Origin: Halothiobacillus sp. | GTDB lineage: Bacteria; Pseudomonadota; Gammaproteobacteria; Halothiobacillales; Halothiobacillaceae | Direction: 5' to 3' | Assembly (NCBI GenBank): GCA_011389965.1 | Contig: JAABTF010000015.1 | Coordinates: 1 to 48,794 of the forward strand | Length of the DNA stretch: 48,794 nucleotides | Shown here: positions 1 through 11,467 of the stretch, one piece after another | Layout of the letters: each line of letters starts with the position of its first letter | Numbering within the stretch: position 1 is the stretch's first letter | Notes under the pieces: model-generated | Databases searched by the model: none | Seen by the model: only the letters and a program-made list of their open reading frames with translations | What the model was told of the DNA's origin: nothing | Position numbers and translations under genes: made by a program

Positions 1-38
1 CCTGCAGTCCTCCGGTTGATTGCTTGGAACCGTCAAGG

Positions 39-84
39 GCGTCTCGAAAACCGGCCGATCCGGCCATCGGGGCTTTCGAGACGC
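39..84. repeat. Inverted repeat, 11-bp perfect arms
   Basis: Positions 39-49 (GCGTCTCGAAA) and 74-84 (TTTCGAGACGC) are perfect reverse complements around a 24-base GC-rich spacer that holds further short palindromes (CCGGCC). It lies just beyond the hsp20 terminator, at the window edge, and could belong to a gene outside the window. No T-tract follows either arm, so it is not a clean intrinsic terminator. Function unknown. Confidence 0.5.
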
Positions 85-105
85 AGGGACCGACCCTGAA
101 CAAGG

Positions 106-130
106 AAAAGCCCGGTGGCGCCGGGCTTTT
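106..130. terminator. Bidirectional intrinsic terminator after hsp20
   Basis: AAAAGCCCGG at 106-115 and CCGGGCTTTT at 121-130 form a perfect 10-bp stem with a 5-base loop. The A/T tract on each side makes it usable from both strands. It sits 35 bases downstream of the hsp20 stop codon. Confidence 0.85.
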
Positions 131-165
131 CACTCGCTCTGACCGGCTAGCCAGCCAGTCATCGG

Positions 166-630
166 TCAACTGACCTCGATACGTCGCGGCTTGGCAGTCT
201 CCGCCTTGGGTATGGTCACCGTCAGCACCCCGTGTTCGGAGGTGGCCTTAATGTTGTCGGCGTCCACCTGGTCGGGAAGCGAAAAGCGGCGATAGAACCG
301 GCCAAAGTGGCGTTCGATACGGGAGTAGCCACCCTGCGAGGACTTGAGCTCCGAGTTGCGCTCACCCTTGATCTCCAGGGCGCCGTTGTCGGCGGTCACC
401 TCGACCGTCTTGGGGTCCACCCCGGGCAGGTCGACGTGCAGCTCGTAACGGTCCTCGTTTTCCTTGATGTCCACGGCCGGGGCCCAGTCGGCGATCTCGA
501 GCTTGCCCTCGTCGCCCTGTTCGGCAACGCTGGGCTCGAACATCGAGTTCATCTCGCGATAGAGTTGATCGAGCATTCCCCAAGGCCGATTCTGGGCCTG
601 CCCTTCGGGCTTGTAACGTACAACAGCCAT
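166..630 (-). CDS. Small heat shock protein, Hsp20/alpha-crystallin family
   Basis: ATP-independent holdase that binds unfolding cytoplasmic proteins as large oligomers. The 154-residue protein has a short N-terminal arm, an alpha-crystallin domain from about residue 47 to 142 with the signature GVL at 134-136, and a C-terminal IEV (151-153) that matches the I-x-I/V tail used for oligomer contacts. I chose the ATG at 630 because a perfect AGGAGG lies 7 bases upstream; an in-frame GTG at 636 would be too close to it. The gene stands alone, with a sigma-32-like promoter upstream and a strong terminator downstream. Length and domain layout are normal for class A bacterial Hsp20. Whether it is IbpA-like or a more general HspA-type paralogue cannot be told from sequence alone. 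Confidence 0.95.
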   Translation of the reverse strand: MAVVRYKPEGQAQNRPWGMLDQLYREMNSMFEPSVAEQGDEGKLEIADWAPAVDIKENEDRYELHVDLPGVDPKTVEVTADNGALEIKGERNSELKSSQGGYSRIERHFGRFYRRFSLPDQVDADNIKATSEHGVLTVTIPKAETAKPRRIEVS

Positions 631-679
631 AGTCACACCTCCTGTTGATGTGCACTAATGCGCCATCCAACAGTAGCTG

Positions 680-707
680 ATATATAGCACCTTGCCGGCA
701 TTTCAAG
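680..707 (-). promoter_or_regulatory. Sigma-32-like heat-shock promoter of hsp20
   Basis: Read on the minus strand, CTTGAAA (707-701) is followed after 13 bases by CTATATAT (687-680). The -35 equals the sigma-32 consensus CTTGAAA; the -10 matches CCCCATAT at 5 of 8 positions and is AT-rich enough that sigma-70 could also use it. The start codon lies about 50 bases downstream. Confidence 0.55.
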
Positions 708-738
708 CCACGCGCTCACGCCATCGCCGCAAACAACA

Positions 739-760
739 AGGCCCCGCAAATGCGGGGCCT
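739..760 (-). terminator. Stem-loop terminator after rpmJ
   Basis: AGGCCCCGCA (739-748) and TGCGGGGCCT (751-760) pair perfectly around two bases. On the minus strand the stem is followed by a T-rich stretch (TGTTGTTTG), about 30 bases after the rpmJ stop codon. Confidence 0.7.
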
Positions 761-789
761 CATGTCACGCTTGAGTGCCTACCAGTAAG

Positions 790-915
790 TTAGCGCTGGC
801 GAGCCTTGAAGCGCGGGTTGGTCTTGTTGATGACATAGACCTTGCCACGACGACGAACGACTTGGCAGTCCTTGTGTCGCTTCTTGGCCGACTTGAGTGA
901 TGACAATATTTTCAT
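790..915 (-). CDS. rpmJ: 50S ribosomal protein L36, type B (zinc-independent form)
   Basis: Smallest protein of the large ribosomal subunit. The 41-residue sequence begins [11 protein letters not shown] and ends NPRFKARQR, as in the YkgO/RpmJ2 group. It has a single cysteine (C17) and lacks the four-ligand zinc ribbon of canonical L36, so it is the zinc-free (C-minus) paralogue. In E. coli the equivalent copy is repressed by Zur and replaces the zinc form under zinc starvation; I see no Zur-like palindrome upstream here, and instead a good sigma-70 promoter, so constitutive expression is likely. It is transcribed alone, divergently from rdgB. A purine-rich stretch (GAAAGGGG) precedes the ATG. 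Whether a zinc-binding L36 exists elsewhere cannot be seen. Confidence 0.93.
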   Translation of the reverse strand: MKILSSLKSAKKRHKDCQVVRRRGKVYVINKTNPRFKARQR

Positions 916-960
916 GGACGCCCCTTTCGCTAATCCGCTCGGTTCCACACAAAGCGCGGC

Positions 961-989
961 AATATAGCTGATTTGTCCCAACAAGGCAA
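961..989 (-). promoter_or_regulatory. Sigma-70 promoter of rpmJ
   Basis: On the minus strand TTGCCT (989-984) and TATATT (966-961) are separated by exactly 17 bases. The start codon of rpmJ is about 45 bases downstream of the -10 element. The rest of the 216-base gap up to rdgB shows no further clear signal. Confidence 0.65.
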
Positions 990-1131
990 GCCGCGCCGAG
1001 AGAAAGGGGCGAGACGCCCCAACACCACTCTGCATTCCGGCCGGCATGCGGTTATGCTCGCAGGCTGAAAATCGAGCCGCCGGCCCTTTACCGGCCGACC
1101 CGGCCACCTCCACCTGAACTGCGGAGCCTGC

Positions 1132-1767
1132 ATGACGACGGATATCGTGATCGCCACCAACAATGACGGCAAGATGGCGGAATTCGAGGAAATGCGCCGG
1201 GTGCTGGCGGCCAGCCACCCGGCACTCGAGCAGCTGCGGTTCGTCTCGCAGCGACAATGGTCGGTGCCCTCGCCGGTCGAGGATGCCGACACCTTTCGCG
1301 GTAATGCCCTGATCAAGGCGCGCGCTACTGCGGCCCGCACCGGTCAACCGGCCATCGGCGACGATTCGGGGCTGGTAGTCGACGCCCTGGAGGGCCGCCC
1401 GGGCATCTTTTCGTCACGCTTTGCCGGCGAGGAGGCCTCGGATGCCGACAACAATGCCAAGCTGGTCGACGAACTGCGAAAGCGCCCGGAGGCCCCGCGC
1501 ACCGCGCGCTTCGTCTGCGCCCTGGCCTTCGTGCGCCACGCTGAAGACCCAGACCCCCTGATCGCCGAGGGCACCTGGGAAGGGGAGGTCCTGGACTCGC
1601 CGCGCGGCGAGCGGGGCTTTGGCTATGACCCGCTGTTCTTCTCGCCGGAACACGGCATGAGCGTCGGCGAGATGGACCCGGACGACAAGCATCGCGTCAG
1701 CCATCGCGCGCGCGCGCTCAAGCAACTGATCGAGCAGCTGGCCGCTCTCGACATCGCCCCCGCGTGA
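1132..1767 (+). CDS. rdgB: dITP/XTP pyrophosphatase (RdgB/HAM1 family)
   Basis: Hydrolyses non-canonical purine nucleoside triphosphates (dITP, XTP, ITP) to monophosphate and pyrophosphate, keeping deaminated bases out of DNA and RNA. The 211-residue sequence starts with the substrate-binding TNNDGK (9-14), carries the acidic GDDSGL segment with metal-coordinating D77/D78, the FGYDPLF loop (163-169) and the SHR motif (190-192) near the C terminus. Length is typical. Its stop codon is 7 bases before hemW, so the two genes are almost certainly co-transcribed; rdgB-hemW adjacency is common in gammaproteobacteria. The promoter should lie in the 216-base gap shared with rpmJ, but I could not pick one confidently. 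Confidence 0.96.
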   Translation: MTTDIVIATNNDGKMAEFEEMRRVLAASHPALEQLRFVSQRQWSVPSPVEDADTFRGNALIKARATAARTGQPAIGDDSGLVVDALEGRPGIFSSRFAGEEASDADNNAKLVDELRKRPEAPRTARFVCALAFVRHAEDPDPLIAEGTWEGEVLDSPRGERGFGYDPLFFSPEHGMSVGEMDPDDKHRVSHRARALKQLIEQLAALDIAPA

Positions 1768-1774
1768 CCCACTC

Positions 1775-2941
1775 ATGAGCCTGTTGCAGTTCACCGACAA
1801 CCCGCCGCTCTCGCTCTATGTCCACCTGCCGTGGTGCGTCGAGAAATGCCCTTATTGCGATTTCAACTCGCACGGGCTCAAGGGGGGCGACCTGCCGGAG
1901 ACCGAGTACGTCGACGCCCTGTTGCGTGACGTGGAGCCCGAGTTGCCGCTGATCTGGGGGCGACCCATCGAGACGATCTTTCTCGGCGGCGGCACCCCGA
2001 GCCTGTTCTCTCCCGAGGCCCTCGACCGACTGCTGTCGGGATTACGCGCCTTGCTCGACCTGCGCTTTACCAAGGAAGTCACCCTGGAGGTCAATCCCGG
2101 CACCGACATGGCCGGCCGACTGGCCGAGTACCGGGCCATCGGCTTCAATCGGGCGTCGATCGGCGTGCAGAGTTTCGACAATGACGCCCTCAGACGGCTG
2201 GGTCGCATCCATGACAACCGTCAGGCCTGGCGGACCATCGAAGCGGCACATGACGCCGGCTTCGACAGTTTTAACATCGACCTGATGCACGGATTGCCGG
2301 GACAGTCCGAAGGCGACGGGCTGCGCGACGTCGACACCGCCATCAGCCTGGAGCCACCCCATCTGTCGTGGTACCAGCTGACCATCGAGCCCAATACCGC
2401 CTTCGCCTTCAGCCCGCCGGCGCTGCCGCCGGAGGCCACGCTCGACCAGATCGGCGACGAAGGCCGGCGACGCCTGCTCGCCGCCGGCTACGAACACTAC
2501 GAGACCTCGGCCTTCGCCCGACCGGGCCATGCCTGCCAGCACAACCTCAATTACTGGCAGTTCGGCGATTACCTCGGCATTGGTGCCGGCGCCCACGGCA
2601 AGCTGACCCTGCCGGCGGAAAACCGTATTGAGCGGCGTGTCCGCAGCCATCACCCCAATCGCTATCTCCAGCTCGCCGGCCAGGCGGCCAATGTCGACGC
2701 CCACGACATCCCACGCCGGGAGGTGCCGTTCGAGTTCATGCTCAACGCCCTGCGCCTGACCGATGGCTTCCCGGTGGGGCTGTTCCAGGAGCGCACCGGC
2801 ATGCCGATCGCGGTGGTTTCCCAGACGCTGCGCGGGCTGGAAGAGGACGGGCTGATCGAATGGGATATCCAAACGATCCGGCCGACCGAACGCGGCCAAC
2901 GTTTTCTCAACGACGTATTGGCCCGCTTCCTGCCGGATTGA
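1775..2941 (+). CDS. hemW: Radical SAM heme chaperone HemW
   Basis: HemW binds heme and a [4Fe-4S] cluster and is thought to deliver heme to respiratory enzymes; older annotation calls it an oxygen-independent coproporphyrinogen oxidase-like protein. The radical SAM cluster motif is CVEKCPYC (cysteines 21, 25, 28), with only the three cluster cysteines plus the following DFNSH typical of HemW. The GGGTPS SAM-binding motif follows near residue 70. The N-terminal extension with an extra cysteine found in true HemN is absent, which favours HemW. At 388 residues it is full length. It is the second gene of the rdgB-hemW unit and its stop codon is only 9 bases from the stop codon of the convergent glmU, with no terminator between them. 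Confidence 0.94.
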   Translation: MSLLQFTDNPPLSLYVHLPWCVEKCPYCDFNSHGLKGGDLPETEYVDALLRDVEPELPLIWGRPIETIFLGGGTPSLFSPEALDRLLSGLRALLDLRFTKEVTLEVNPGTDMAGRLAEYRAIGFNRASIGVQSFDNDALRRLGRIHDNRQAWRTIEAAHDAGFDSFNIDLMHGLPGQSEGDGLRDVDTAISLEPPHLSWYQLTIEPNTAFAFSPPALPPEATLDQIGDEGRRRLLAAGYEHYETSAFARPGHACQHNLNYWQFGDYLGIGAGAHGKLTLPAENRIERRVRSHHPNRYLQLAGQAANVDAHDIPRREVPFEFMLNALRLTDGFPVGLFQERTGMPIAVVSQTLRGLEEDGLIEWDIQTIRPTERGQRFLNDVLARFLPD

Positions 2942-2950
2942 ACCGGGCGA

Positions 2951-4336
2951 TCAGTCCGTTTTCTTTTGCGGACGCCGCCAGTCGGACCGCTCCACTTGGC
3001 GCGATCGGGCGATCACCAGGGCCCCCTGGGACACATCGCGGGTGATCGTCGACCCCGCCCCGATGGTGGCATCGTCGCCCACCGTCACTGGCGCAACCAG
3101 TTGACTGGATGAGCCGACGAAAACCCGGTCCCCCAAGATGGTGCGGTGCTTGTTGGCCCCGTCGTAATTGCAGGTGATGGTGCCGGCCCCCAGGTTGCAG
3201 TCGGTACCCACCTGCGAATCCCCCACGTAGGAGAGGTGATTGACCTTGGACCCCGGGCCGATGCGGCTCGCCTTGATCTCGACGAAGTTGCCCACCTTCG
3301 CTCCCGCGTCCAGGCAGGTGCCGGGACGCAGCCGGGCATAGGGGCCCACGTGGTTGCCCCGGGCCAGCGTGGCCCCCTCCAGGTACGAGAACGCCTCGAC
3401 CGTGGATCCGTCGGCCACCTCGCAGTCTCGCAGCACGCAATGCGGCCCGACCCGCACGTTGTCGCCCAGTCGAACCTCGCCTTCAAAGACGCAACCCACA
3501 TCGATCTGTACGTCCTGCCCGCAGGTCAGCGATCCGCGGATGTCGATGCGGTGGAGATCGGCGAGCGTGGTGCCGGAGAAAGCCAGTCGCTCCGCCTGGC
3601 GGGACTGGTAGACCCGCTCCAGGCGCCCCAGGGCCAACCGGTCATTGATCCCGGTCACCGACCAGACATCGTCGGCCACCACCGCGCGCACCGGCTTGCC
3701 TTCGCCGCTGGCCATCTCGACCACGTCGGTCAGGTAGAGCTCACCCTGGGCATTGCCGCTGTCCAGACTCCCCAGCCAGCGCTTGAGGTCGGCGAACCGG
3801 GCCATGAGGATGCCGGTATTCACTTCTTGCACCTGCTTTTCCGTATCGCTGGCATCCTTCTGCTCGACAATCCGCAGGACCGCCCCCGAAGCGTCGCGGA
3901 TGATGCGTCCGTAGCCATGTGGCTGATCCATCCGGACCGTGAGTAGCGCCACCGCGACCGGGTCCTGGATCAGCCGATGCAGCGTATCCGCCTCGAGCAG
4001 CGGCACGTCGGCATAAAGGACCAACACGCGTGCCCCATCCGAGGCATCAAGCCCATCGATCCCCAGGGATACGGCGTGCCCGGTGCCTTTTTGCTCGTCC
4101 TGCCATATCCACTCGATGTCCGTCTCCGCAACACTTGCGCGCACGGCCTCACCTTGGTGCCCGATCACGACCCGAATGGACGCCGGTGACAGCACACGGG
4201 CCGTGTCCAGGCAATGAGACAGCATGGATCGTCCGCCGATCTCGTGCAGGACCTTGGGTCGGGCCGAACGCATGCGCGTGCCCTTGCCCGCAGCCAGCAC
4301 CACGATGTGAAGTTCGCCGGTATCGCGACTGCTCAT
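2951..4336 (-). CDS. glmU: Bifunctional UDP-N-acetylglucosamine pyrophosphorylase / glucosamine-1-phosphate acetyltransferase
   Basis: Makes UDP-GlcNAc, the precursor of peptidoglycan and lipopolysaccharide, in two steps: acetylation of glucosamine-1-phosphate and then uridylyl transfer. The N-terminal Rossmann-like domain opens with AAGKGTRM (15-22) and the following lysine K28; the C-terminal half (from about residue 255) is a left-handed parallel beta helix with hexapeptide repeats and the acyltransferase segment NYDGANKH. Length, 461 residues, is normal. A GAGAGGAAG ribosome-binding site precedes the ATG. As in E. coli it follows atpC, but a terminator separates the two, so glmU depends on read-through or on an unrecognised promoter in the short gap. 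glmS is not downstream. Confidence 0.97.
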   Translation of the reverse strand: MSSRDTGELHIVVLAAGKGTRMRSARPKVLHEIGGRSMLSHCLDTARVLSPASIRVVIGHQGEAVRASVAETDIEWIWQDEQKGTGHAVSLGIDGLDASDGARVLVLYADVPLLEADTLHRLIQDPVAVALLTVRMDQPHGYGRIIRDASGAVLRIVEQKDASDTEKQVQEVNTGILMARFADLKRWLGSLDSGNAQGELYLTDVVEMASGEGKPVRAVVADDVWSVTGINDRLALGRLERVYQSRQAERLAFSGTTLADLHRIDIRGSLTCGQDVQIDVGCVFEGEVRLGDNVRVGPHCVLRDCEVADGSTVEAFSYLEGATLARGNHVGPYARLRPGTCLDAGAKVGNFVEIKASRIGPGSKVNHLSYVGDSQVGTDCNLGAGTITCNYDGANKHRTILGDRVFVGSSSQLVAPVTVGDDATIGAGSTITRDVSQGALVIARSRQVERSDWRRPQKKTD

Positions 4337-4384
4337 GAAAAACTTCCTCTCGTTTCGGTTGGAGGCCCCTGAACGGCCGCCAAC

Positions 4385-4413
4385 AAAAAAGGAGCCCGTG
4401 GGCCCCTTTTTTT
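4385..4413 (-). terminator. Terminator of the ATP synthase operon
   Basis: A stem of GG-A-GCC pairing with GGC-C-CC (one A/C mismatch) is flanked by six A on one side and seven T on the other, so the structure works from either strand. It lies directly after the atpC stop codon and before glmU. Confidence 0.75.
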
Positions 4414-4434
4414 AATTCGACAGCCGGAAACCGC

Positions 4435-4878
4435 TCAGTGGCGGCCGCCGGTAGCACGCATGGACTTGATCCACTTGAGCCGTTCCTCTGCCTCGACCAT
4501 GATCATCTCGGCCGAGGTGAAATCGAGCTGTCCGCGCTGCTCGTATTCGGAAACGTACTCCTCTCGCTCGCCCATCCGGGCCTCGAGTTCGTTCGGATCC
4601 AGGTTCTTGGCATCTTCTTCCGTCAGCGCCCAGTCAGCAATGATGCTGACCACGTGGGGCTGGACTTCGACCACCCCGAAACCGACGAAATAGCGCACGA
4701 TCGAGCCGTCGTCCTGGTGCACCCGGACTTCGCCCGGACGCAGCACCGACAACGTCTGCGTGTGGCGGGCAGTGACGCCCATTTCGCCGGCTTCGGTCGG
4801 GACGGTGACAAACGTCGCCGTCCCGGTGAAGATCGGCTTTTCCATGCTGACGATGTCGACTCGGGTAGTCATAGCCAT
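4435..4878 (-). CDS. atpC: ATP synthase F1 subunit epsilon
   Basis: Part of the central stalk of F1; couples rotation to catalysis and can inhibit ATP hydrolysis. The 147-residue protein has the N-terminal beta sandwich (to about residue 90, with the TEAGEMGVTARHTQTL region) and a C-terminal helical pair rich in Glu and Arg. The ATG at 4878 is preceded by GGAGGAGG at 6 bases, which decides the start over the internal ATG two codons later. Eighteen bases separate it from atpD, and it is the last gene of the operon before a terminator. Confidence 0.97.
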   Translation of the reverse strand: MAMTTRVDIVSMEKPIFTGTATFVTVPTEAGEMGVTARHTQTLSVLRPGEVRVHQDDGSIVRYFVGFGVVEVQPHVVSIIADWALTEEDAKNLDPNELEARMGEREEYVSEYEQRGQLDFTSAEMIMVEAEERLKWIKSMRATGGRH

Positions 4879-4896
4879 TGTCGACCTCCTCCGTTA

Positions 4897-6327
<1,431 letters not shown>

Positions 6328-7188
6328 TCACACGGCGGCGGCGCCAGATACGATCTCGGAGATTTCCTGAGTGATCGCCGCCTGCCGCGCCTTGTTGTAC
6401 TGCCTCTTGAGGTCGGTGATCATGTCACCGGCGTTGTCAGAGGCGTTCTTCATCGCGATCCGACGCGCAGCCATCTCGCAGGCCACGTTCTCGATGACGG
6501 CCGACACGACCAAACCGGCGATATAGCGCTTGAGTACCGCATCCAGAACCGTCTCCGAGTCGGGCTCGTAGATGTAGTCCCAGTGATGCTTGAGGCTCTC
6601 GTCCTCCTGGTACTGCAAAGGCGCGATCTGTTCGACCACCGGATTCTGCGACATCGAGTTGACGAACTCGTTGTGGGCCAACTCGATCCGGTCGACCTTG
6701 CCGTCCTCGTATGCAGCCAGGGCAGAGTTGATCGCCGTGCGCATCGTGGCGTAGCCAGGCTTATCCCCCAAGCCGGTCACGGAGGTCAAGATGTTGCCCC
6801 CGTACCGTTTGAAGAACGCCCGGCCCTTGCTACCGACCGGGATGACGTCGACATCGACACCATTCTTCTCGTATTCACGGATCTTTTCGCCGGTGCGTTT
6901 CAGCAGGTTGACGTTCAGCCCACCGCACAGGCCGCGATCCGTGGTCACCACGATCATCAGTACGCGCTTAACCTCCCGCTCGACCATCAGGGGATGGTGG
7001 TATTCAGGATGCGCGTTGGTGATGTGCCCGACTACCTCGAGAAATTTCTCGGCGTAGGGACGGGTCGCCTCCATCGCTTCCTGGGCGCGCCGCATCTTGG
7101 ATGCGGCGACCATTTCCATCGCCTTGGTGATCTTGCGCGTGTTCTGAACGCTCTTGATCTTGGTGCGAATCTCTTTGCCTACGGCCAT
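6328..7188 (-). CDS. atpG: ATP synthase F1 subunit gamma
   Basis: Rotor shaft of F1. The 286-residue protein has the long N-terminal helix beginning [20 protein letters not shown], the central Rossmann-like domain with [11 protein letters not shown], and the C-terminal helix ending in the conserved run [19 protein letters not shown]. The N- and C-terminal helices together form the coiled-coil shaft. It is 15 bases after atpA and 42 bases before atpD, in the usual operon order. Nothing unusual was seen. Confidence 0.98.
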   Translation of the reverse strand: MAVGKEIRTKIKSVQNTRKITKAMEMVAASKMRRAQEAMEATRPYAEKFLEVVGHITNAHPEYHHPLMVEREVKRVLMIVVTTDRGLCGGLNVNLLKRTGEKIREYEKNGVDVDVIPVGSKGRAFFKRYGGNILTSVTGLGDKPGYATMRTAINSALAAYEDGKVDRIELAHNEFVNSMSQNPVVEQIAPLQYQEDESLKHHWDYIYEPDSETVLDAVLKRYIAGLVVSAVIENVACEMAARRIAMKNASDNAGDMITDLKRQYNKARQAAITQEISEIVSGAAAV

Positions 7189-7203
7189 GATTACGCTCCC
7201 GGT

Positions 7204-8742
7204 TTAATAGACGCCTTTGGCCTTGAAGTCCTCGATCACCTTCTTGAGCTCGGCGGCGATCTCGTCGTTGAAGTTGCCTTCGTTCCCGATCTTCTTGGCC
7301 AGTTCGACAGCGTTGTCCGACGCGTAAGCGTGCAATGCAGCCTCGAAGTCGTTGACTTTTTCCACCGGCACGTCGTCGAGGAAGCCTTCGTTGGCTGCGG
7401 TCAGGGACAGCGCCATCTCGGTGACCGACAGTGGCTTGTACTGCGGCTGCTTCATCAGCTCGGTGACGCGCTTGCCGCGCTCGAGCTGCTTACGGGTCGC
7501 CTCGTCCAGATCGGAAGCGAACTGCGAGAACGCCGCCAGCTCACGGTACTGGGCCAGGTCGGTCCGGATGCCGCCGGCGAGCTTCTTGACCGCCTTGGTC
7601 TGGGCCGAGCCGCCGACACGAGATACCGAGATACCCGGGTTGATCGCCGGGCGGATGCCGGCGTTAAACAGGTCGGTCTCGAGGAAGATCTGGCCGTCGG
7701 TGATCGAGATCACGTTGGTCGGCACGAACGCGGAGACGTCGCCGCCCTGAGTCTCGATAATCGGCAATGCGGTCAGTGAACCGGTCTTGCCCTTCACCTC
7801 GCCGTTGGTGAACTTCTCGACGTAATCCTCGTTGACTCGCGAGGCACGCTCGAGGAGACGCGAATGCAGGTAGAAGATATCACCCGGGTAGGCTTCGCGG
7901 CCCGGCGGACGACGCAGCAGCAGAGAGATCTGACGGTAGGCCCAGGCCTGCTTGGTCAGGTCGTCAAACACGATCAGCGAATCCATGCCGCGATCGCGGA
8001 AGTACTCACCCATGGTGCAGCCGGCGTAGGCGGCCAGATACTGCATGGCGGCCGGGTCGGCGGCACTGGCGGATACGATGATGGTGTATTCCATCGCGCC
8101 GTGCTTTTCCAGCTCGCGCACTACGTTGGCCACGGTGGACGCCTTCTGGCCCATCGCGACGTAGACGCAGTAGACGCCCTTGCCCTTCTGGTTGATGATC
8201 GTGTCGATCGCGACCGCGGTCTTACCGGTCTGGCGATCGCCGATGATCAGCTCACGCTGACCGCGACCGATCGGCACCATGGAGTCGATCGCCTTGATAC
8301 CGGTCAGGATCGGCTGGTCGACGCCTTCACGCTCGATAACGCCCGGAGCGATCTTCTCGATCGGGGCGGTGGCCTCGGTGTTCAGCTCGCCGGCACCGTC
8401 GATCGGCTGACCGAGGGTGTTGACGACACGGCCCAGCAGTTCCTTGCCGATCGGCACTTCGAGAATGCGCTGGGTGCATTTGACCTGGTCACCTTCGCTG
8501 AGGTGCTCGTAGTTGCCCAGCACCACGGCGCCAACAGAATCGCGCTCGAGGTTCATGGCCACACCGAAAGTGTTGCCCGGCAACTCGATCATCTCGCCCA
8601 ACATGACGTCGTTGAGGCCATGGATTTTCAGAATGCCGTCGCCCACCGAGACGATGGTGCCGACGTTTTGCGCTTCCGCGCCGGCATCGAAATTTTCGAT
8701 GCGCTCTTTAATCAGACTGCTGATTTCAGACGGGTTGATCAT
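7204..8742 (-). CDS. atpA: ATP synthase F1 subunit alpha
   Basis: Non-catalytic nucleotide-binding subunit that alternates with beta in the F1 hexamer and supplies the arginine finger. Walker A is GDRQTGKT at residues 168-175; the SRVGGSAQ segment near residue 370 carries the arginine finger. The N-terminal segment ([17 protein letters not shown]) that contacts delta is intact. Length 512 residues, normal for proteobacteria. Eleven bases separate its start from the atpH stop codon. Confidence 0.98.
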   Translation of the reverse strand: MINPSEISSLIKERIENFDAGAEAQNVGTIVSVGDGILKIHGLNDVMLGEMIELPGNTFGVAMNLERDSVGAVVLGNYEHLSEGDQVKCTQRILEVPIGKELLGRVVNTLGQPIDGAGELNTEATAPIEKIAPGVIEREGVDQPILTGIKAIDSMVPIGRGQRELIIGDRQTGKTAVAIDTIINQKGKGVYCVYVAMGQKASTVANVVRELEKHGAMEYTIIVSASAADPAAMQYLAAYAGCTMGEYFRDRGMDSLIVFDDLTKQAWAYRQISLLLRRPPGREAYPGDIFYLHSRLLERASRVNEDYVEKFTNGEVKGKTGSLTALPIIETQGGDVSAFVPTNVISITDGQIFLETDLFNAGIRPAINPGISVSRVGGSAQTKAVKKLAGGIRTDLAQYRELAAFSQFASDLDEATRKQLERGKRVTELMKQPQYKPLSVTEMALSLTAANEGFLDDVPVEKVNDFEAALHAYASDNAVELAKKIGNEGNFNDEIAAELKKVIEDFKAKGVY

Positions 8743-8753
8743 GGAAGATCTCC

Positions 8754-9290
8754 TTAGCGACTCATTTGTACGGCAAGATGCTCGAGCTCTCCGCGCATCG
8801 ATCCGTCAATCAAGAGGTCCCCGGCGCGGATGACCGCGCCACCGATGAGGTCCTCGTCGACGGTTGATTCGAGCTCTACGGTGCGATCGAGTCGCTTGCC
8901 GAGCGCTGTTTTGATTTGGTTCGACTGCTCGTCGGTCAGGGGCTTGGCCGAGACAACGGATGCAACGATCCGACGCTCCGCTTCGGCACGAAGCTTTTCG
9001 AACTCCGTGGCGACCTCCGGGAGGATATCGAGACGGTCGTTTTCGCCCAGCAGGCGCACTAGGTTGAGCGCCTGCTTGTCGATAGCGTCCTCGACCACCT
9101 TGACGAACCCGGCGACACGGGTGTCACGGCTGCGCGAGTCGTCGCCCAGAAACGCGACCATGTCGGGGTTCTGGGCAACGGCGGCCAGTCCGGCAAGGGT
9201 CTCGGACCAGTGCTTGGACTGCGCGGCATCCGCGCTCAGGTCCTGCACTGCCTTCGCGTACGAGATCGCGACTGTGGTGTTCTCAGACAT
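8754..9290 (-). CDS. atpH: ATP synthase F1 subunit delta
   Basis: Links the top of F1 to the peripheral stalk (b subunits), preventing rotation of the alpha3beta3 ring. The 178-residue sequence starts with the helical N-terminal domain ([14 protein letters not shown]) and ends with the conserved [20 protein letters not shown] segment. It follows atpF by 16 bases. Assignment rests on position in the operon and on these two conserved ends. Confidence 0.97.
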   Translation of the reverse strand: MSENTTVAISYAKAVQDLSADAAQSKHWSETLAGLAAVAQNPDMVAFLGDDSRSRDTRVAGFVKVVEDAIDKQALNLVRLLGENDRLDILPEVATEFEKLRAEAERRIVASVVSAKPLTDEQSNQIKTALGKRLDRTVELESTVDEDLIGGAVIRAGDLLIDGSMRGELEHLAVQMSR

Positions 9291-9306
9291 AGGGCCTCCG
9301 CTTTCG

Positions 9307-9777
9307 TTAGATCCGAGCGATCAGATCTGAGATCGCGGATTCGTGGTCCTTGTCCGTCACCTCACGCTTGAGAATCCGCTCGGCACCGGTCGCGGCCACG
9401 TCGGCCACCTGGGTGCGGAGCTCCTCCTTGGCACGATTGACCTCGCGGTCGATCTCGGTGTTCGCCTGCGCCACGATGCGCTCCGCCTCGGTCTTGGCGT
9501 TGTCACGGGCCTCTTCCAGAATCTGGTTGGACCGTGAATTGGCTTGGGCAATGATGTCGTTTGCCTTGTCTTTTGCCTCTCGCAGCAGCTCCGTGGAGCG
9601 CTCCTGGGCCAGCTTGAGCTCGTGCTTGCCGCGCTCGGAAGCGGACAGGCCGTCAGCAATCTTCTTGCGACGCGCTTCCATCAATGCGGACAGCGGCGCC
9701 CAGAGATACTTGTTGACCAGCCAGATCATCAGCACGAAGGCGATCAGCTGAGCAAGCAGTGTGATCGAAATACTCAC
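9307..9777 (-). CDS. atpF: ATP synthase Fo subunit b
   Basis: Forms the dimeric peripheral stalk. I place the start at the GTG at 9777, giving 156 residues (the same as E. coli), because the product then begins with the membrane anchor [18 protein letters not shown] and a GAGGGG ribosome-binding site lies about 5 bases upstream; the open frame continues further but would add a hydrophilic leader that the family lacks. After the single membrane segment (about residues 5-25) the protein is a long charged helix containing the conserved RRKKIADGL. Co-transcribed between atpE and atpH. Confidence 0.95.
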   Translation of the reverse strand: MSISITLLAQLIAFVLMIWLVNKYLWAPLSALMEARRKKIADGLSASERGKHELKLAQERSTELLREAKDKANDIIAQANSRSNQILEEARDNAKTEAERIVAQANTEIDREVNRAKEELRTQVADVAATGAERILKREVTDKDHESAISDLIARI

Positions 9778-9873
9778 AATGTCCCCTCGCGTATAAACGA
9801 ATTGGGTTTCAGGTCGGTACGCAATGGCGACCGTGGCCGCCGATGCGTCTCGCATGGCCTTTCAGGCCGCGAC

Positions 9874-10161
9874 TTAGATACCGGCCAGCGCAGCGGACAG
9901 GGCGCCAACGAACGGGTTGGCGAACAGGAACCACATGGCGAACGCAAGGATGATGAACGGGAAGGATTCCATCAGGCCGGCGAAGATGAACATGTTGGTC
10001 ATCAGCTGCGGACGCATTTCCGGCTGACGTGCGATGCCCTCAAGCGTCTTGGAACAGATCAGGCCCCAACCGATGGCCGAGCCCAAGCCGGCGGCAGCGA
10101 GGATTACACCAACGCCAACAGCGGTGTAAGCATAGATCGTGGCGAGCATATCGGGGGTCAT
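9874..10161 (-). CDS. atpE: ATP synthase Fo subunit c (proton type)
   Basis: Forms the membrane rotor ring. The 95-residue protein is two hydrophobic hairpin helices joined by the polar loop ARQPE (44-48). The ion-binding carboxylate is E65 in GLMESFP, whereas E. coli uses Asp61. The helix-1 glutamine that coordinates sodium in Na+-driven rings is replaced here by Trp (W32 region, IGWG), so I read it as proton-driven. Fourteen or so residues longer than E. coli c, with an extended N terminus and a C-terminal tail after NPFVGALSA. Spacing of 96 bases to atpF and 52 to atpB is within the normal range for differential c-subunit expression. Confidence 0.97.
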   Translation of the reverse strand: MTPDMLATIYAYTAVGVGVILAAAGLGSAIGWGLICSKTLEGIARQPEMRPQLMTNMFIFAGLMESFPFIILAFAMWFLFANPFVGALSAALAGI

Positions 10162-10213
10162 AGCTACTTCTCCTAATCAAGAAAAACAAAGGGTCAAAGG
10201 AAACTCAACGGGC

Positions 10214-11044
<831 letters not shown>

Positions 11045-11071
11045 TCAAGACTTGAAAATCAGTAATCGTTT

Positions 11072-11467
11072 CTAGGCGGTCGGTCGACCGGAGTCCTGTC
11101 CGCGTGCTGCCAGGACGCCCGCGATCATGGCGGCGACAAATGCCCCCACCATGAAACGGGCGTCCAACCCCAGTAGGCCGAGGCCCACCGCCATCAGGAC
11201 AAGCAACGCGACGAATCGCGCCGCCGCCCCGAGATACATCATGTTCATGCTCTGCTGCGGTGACTCCACCGCCAGCTCGGTGGCCCGCGCCATGGAGCGG
11301 CGCAGCATCCACGCCAGCATCATGGCTACCACCACTCCCGCCGCCGCGGACAGCGCGGCATGCGGGGAATGAAACACCGACGCGCCGGCGAACAGCACCA
11401 GCAGGCCAACCTGAACCTGCACCACGCGCTGTCCGCGGCGGGTGATCGCCTCAGCCATGCGGCTCAT
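11072..11467 (-). CDS. atpI: ATP synthase subunit I (AtpI-like assembly protein)
   Basis: A 131-residue membrane protein with about four hydrophobic segments and little else conserved, in the position of atpI in front of atpB. AtpI proteins assist c-ring assembly and are non-essential. The basic region MLAWMLRRSMARA and the segment YLGAAARFVALLVLMAV match the ATP-synt_I pattern. The ATG at 11467 overlaps the stop codon of the preceding gene in an ATGA, implying translational coupling. A second ATG three codons on is possible. Function inferred from position and hydropathy, since the family is poorly conserved. Confidence 0.85.
   Translation of the reverse strand: MSRMAEAITRRGQRVVQVQVGLLVLFAGASVFHSPHAALSAAAGVVVAMMLAWMLRRSMARATELAVESPQQSMNMMYLGAAARFVALLVLMAVGLGLLGLDARFMVGAFVAAMIAGVLAARGQDSGRPTA

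Noticed and set aside
790-915. Zur-controlled expression of the zinc-free L36
   Set aside because: No Zur-like palindrome is visible around the promoter at 961-989.
9874-10161. A sodium-type c subunit, because the ion-binding residue is Glu followed by Ser
   Set aside because: The helix-1 glutamine needed for sodium coordination is replaced by Trp, and Glu is common in proton-type rings.
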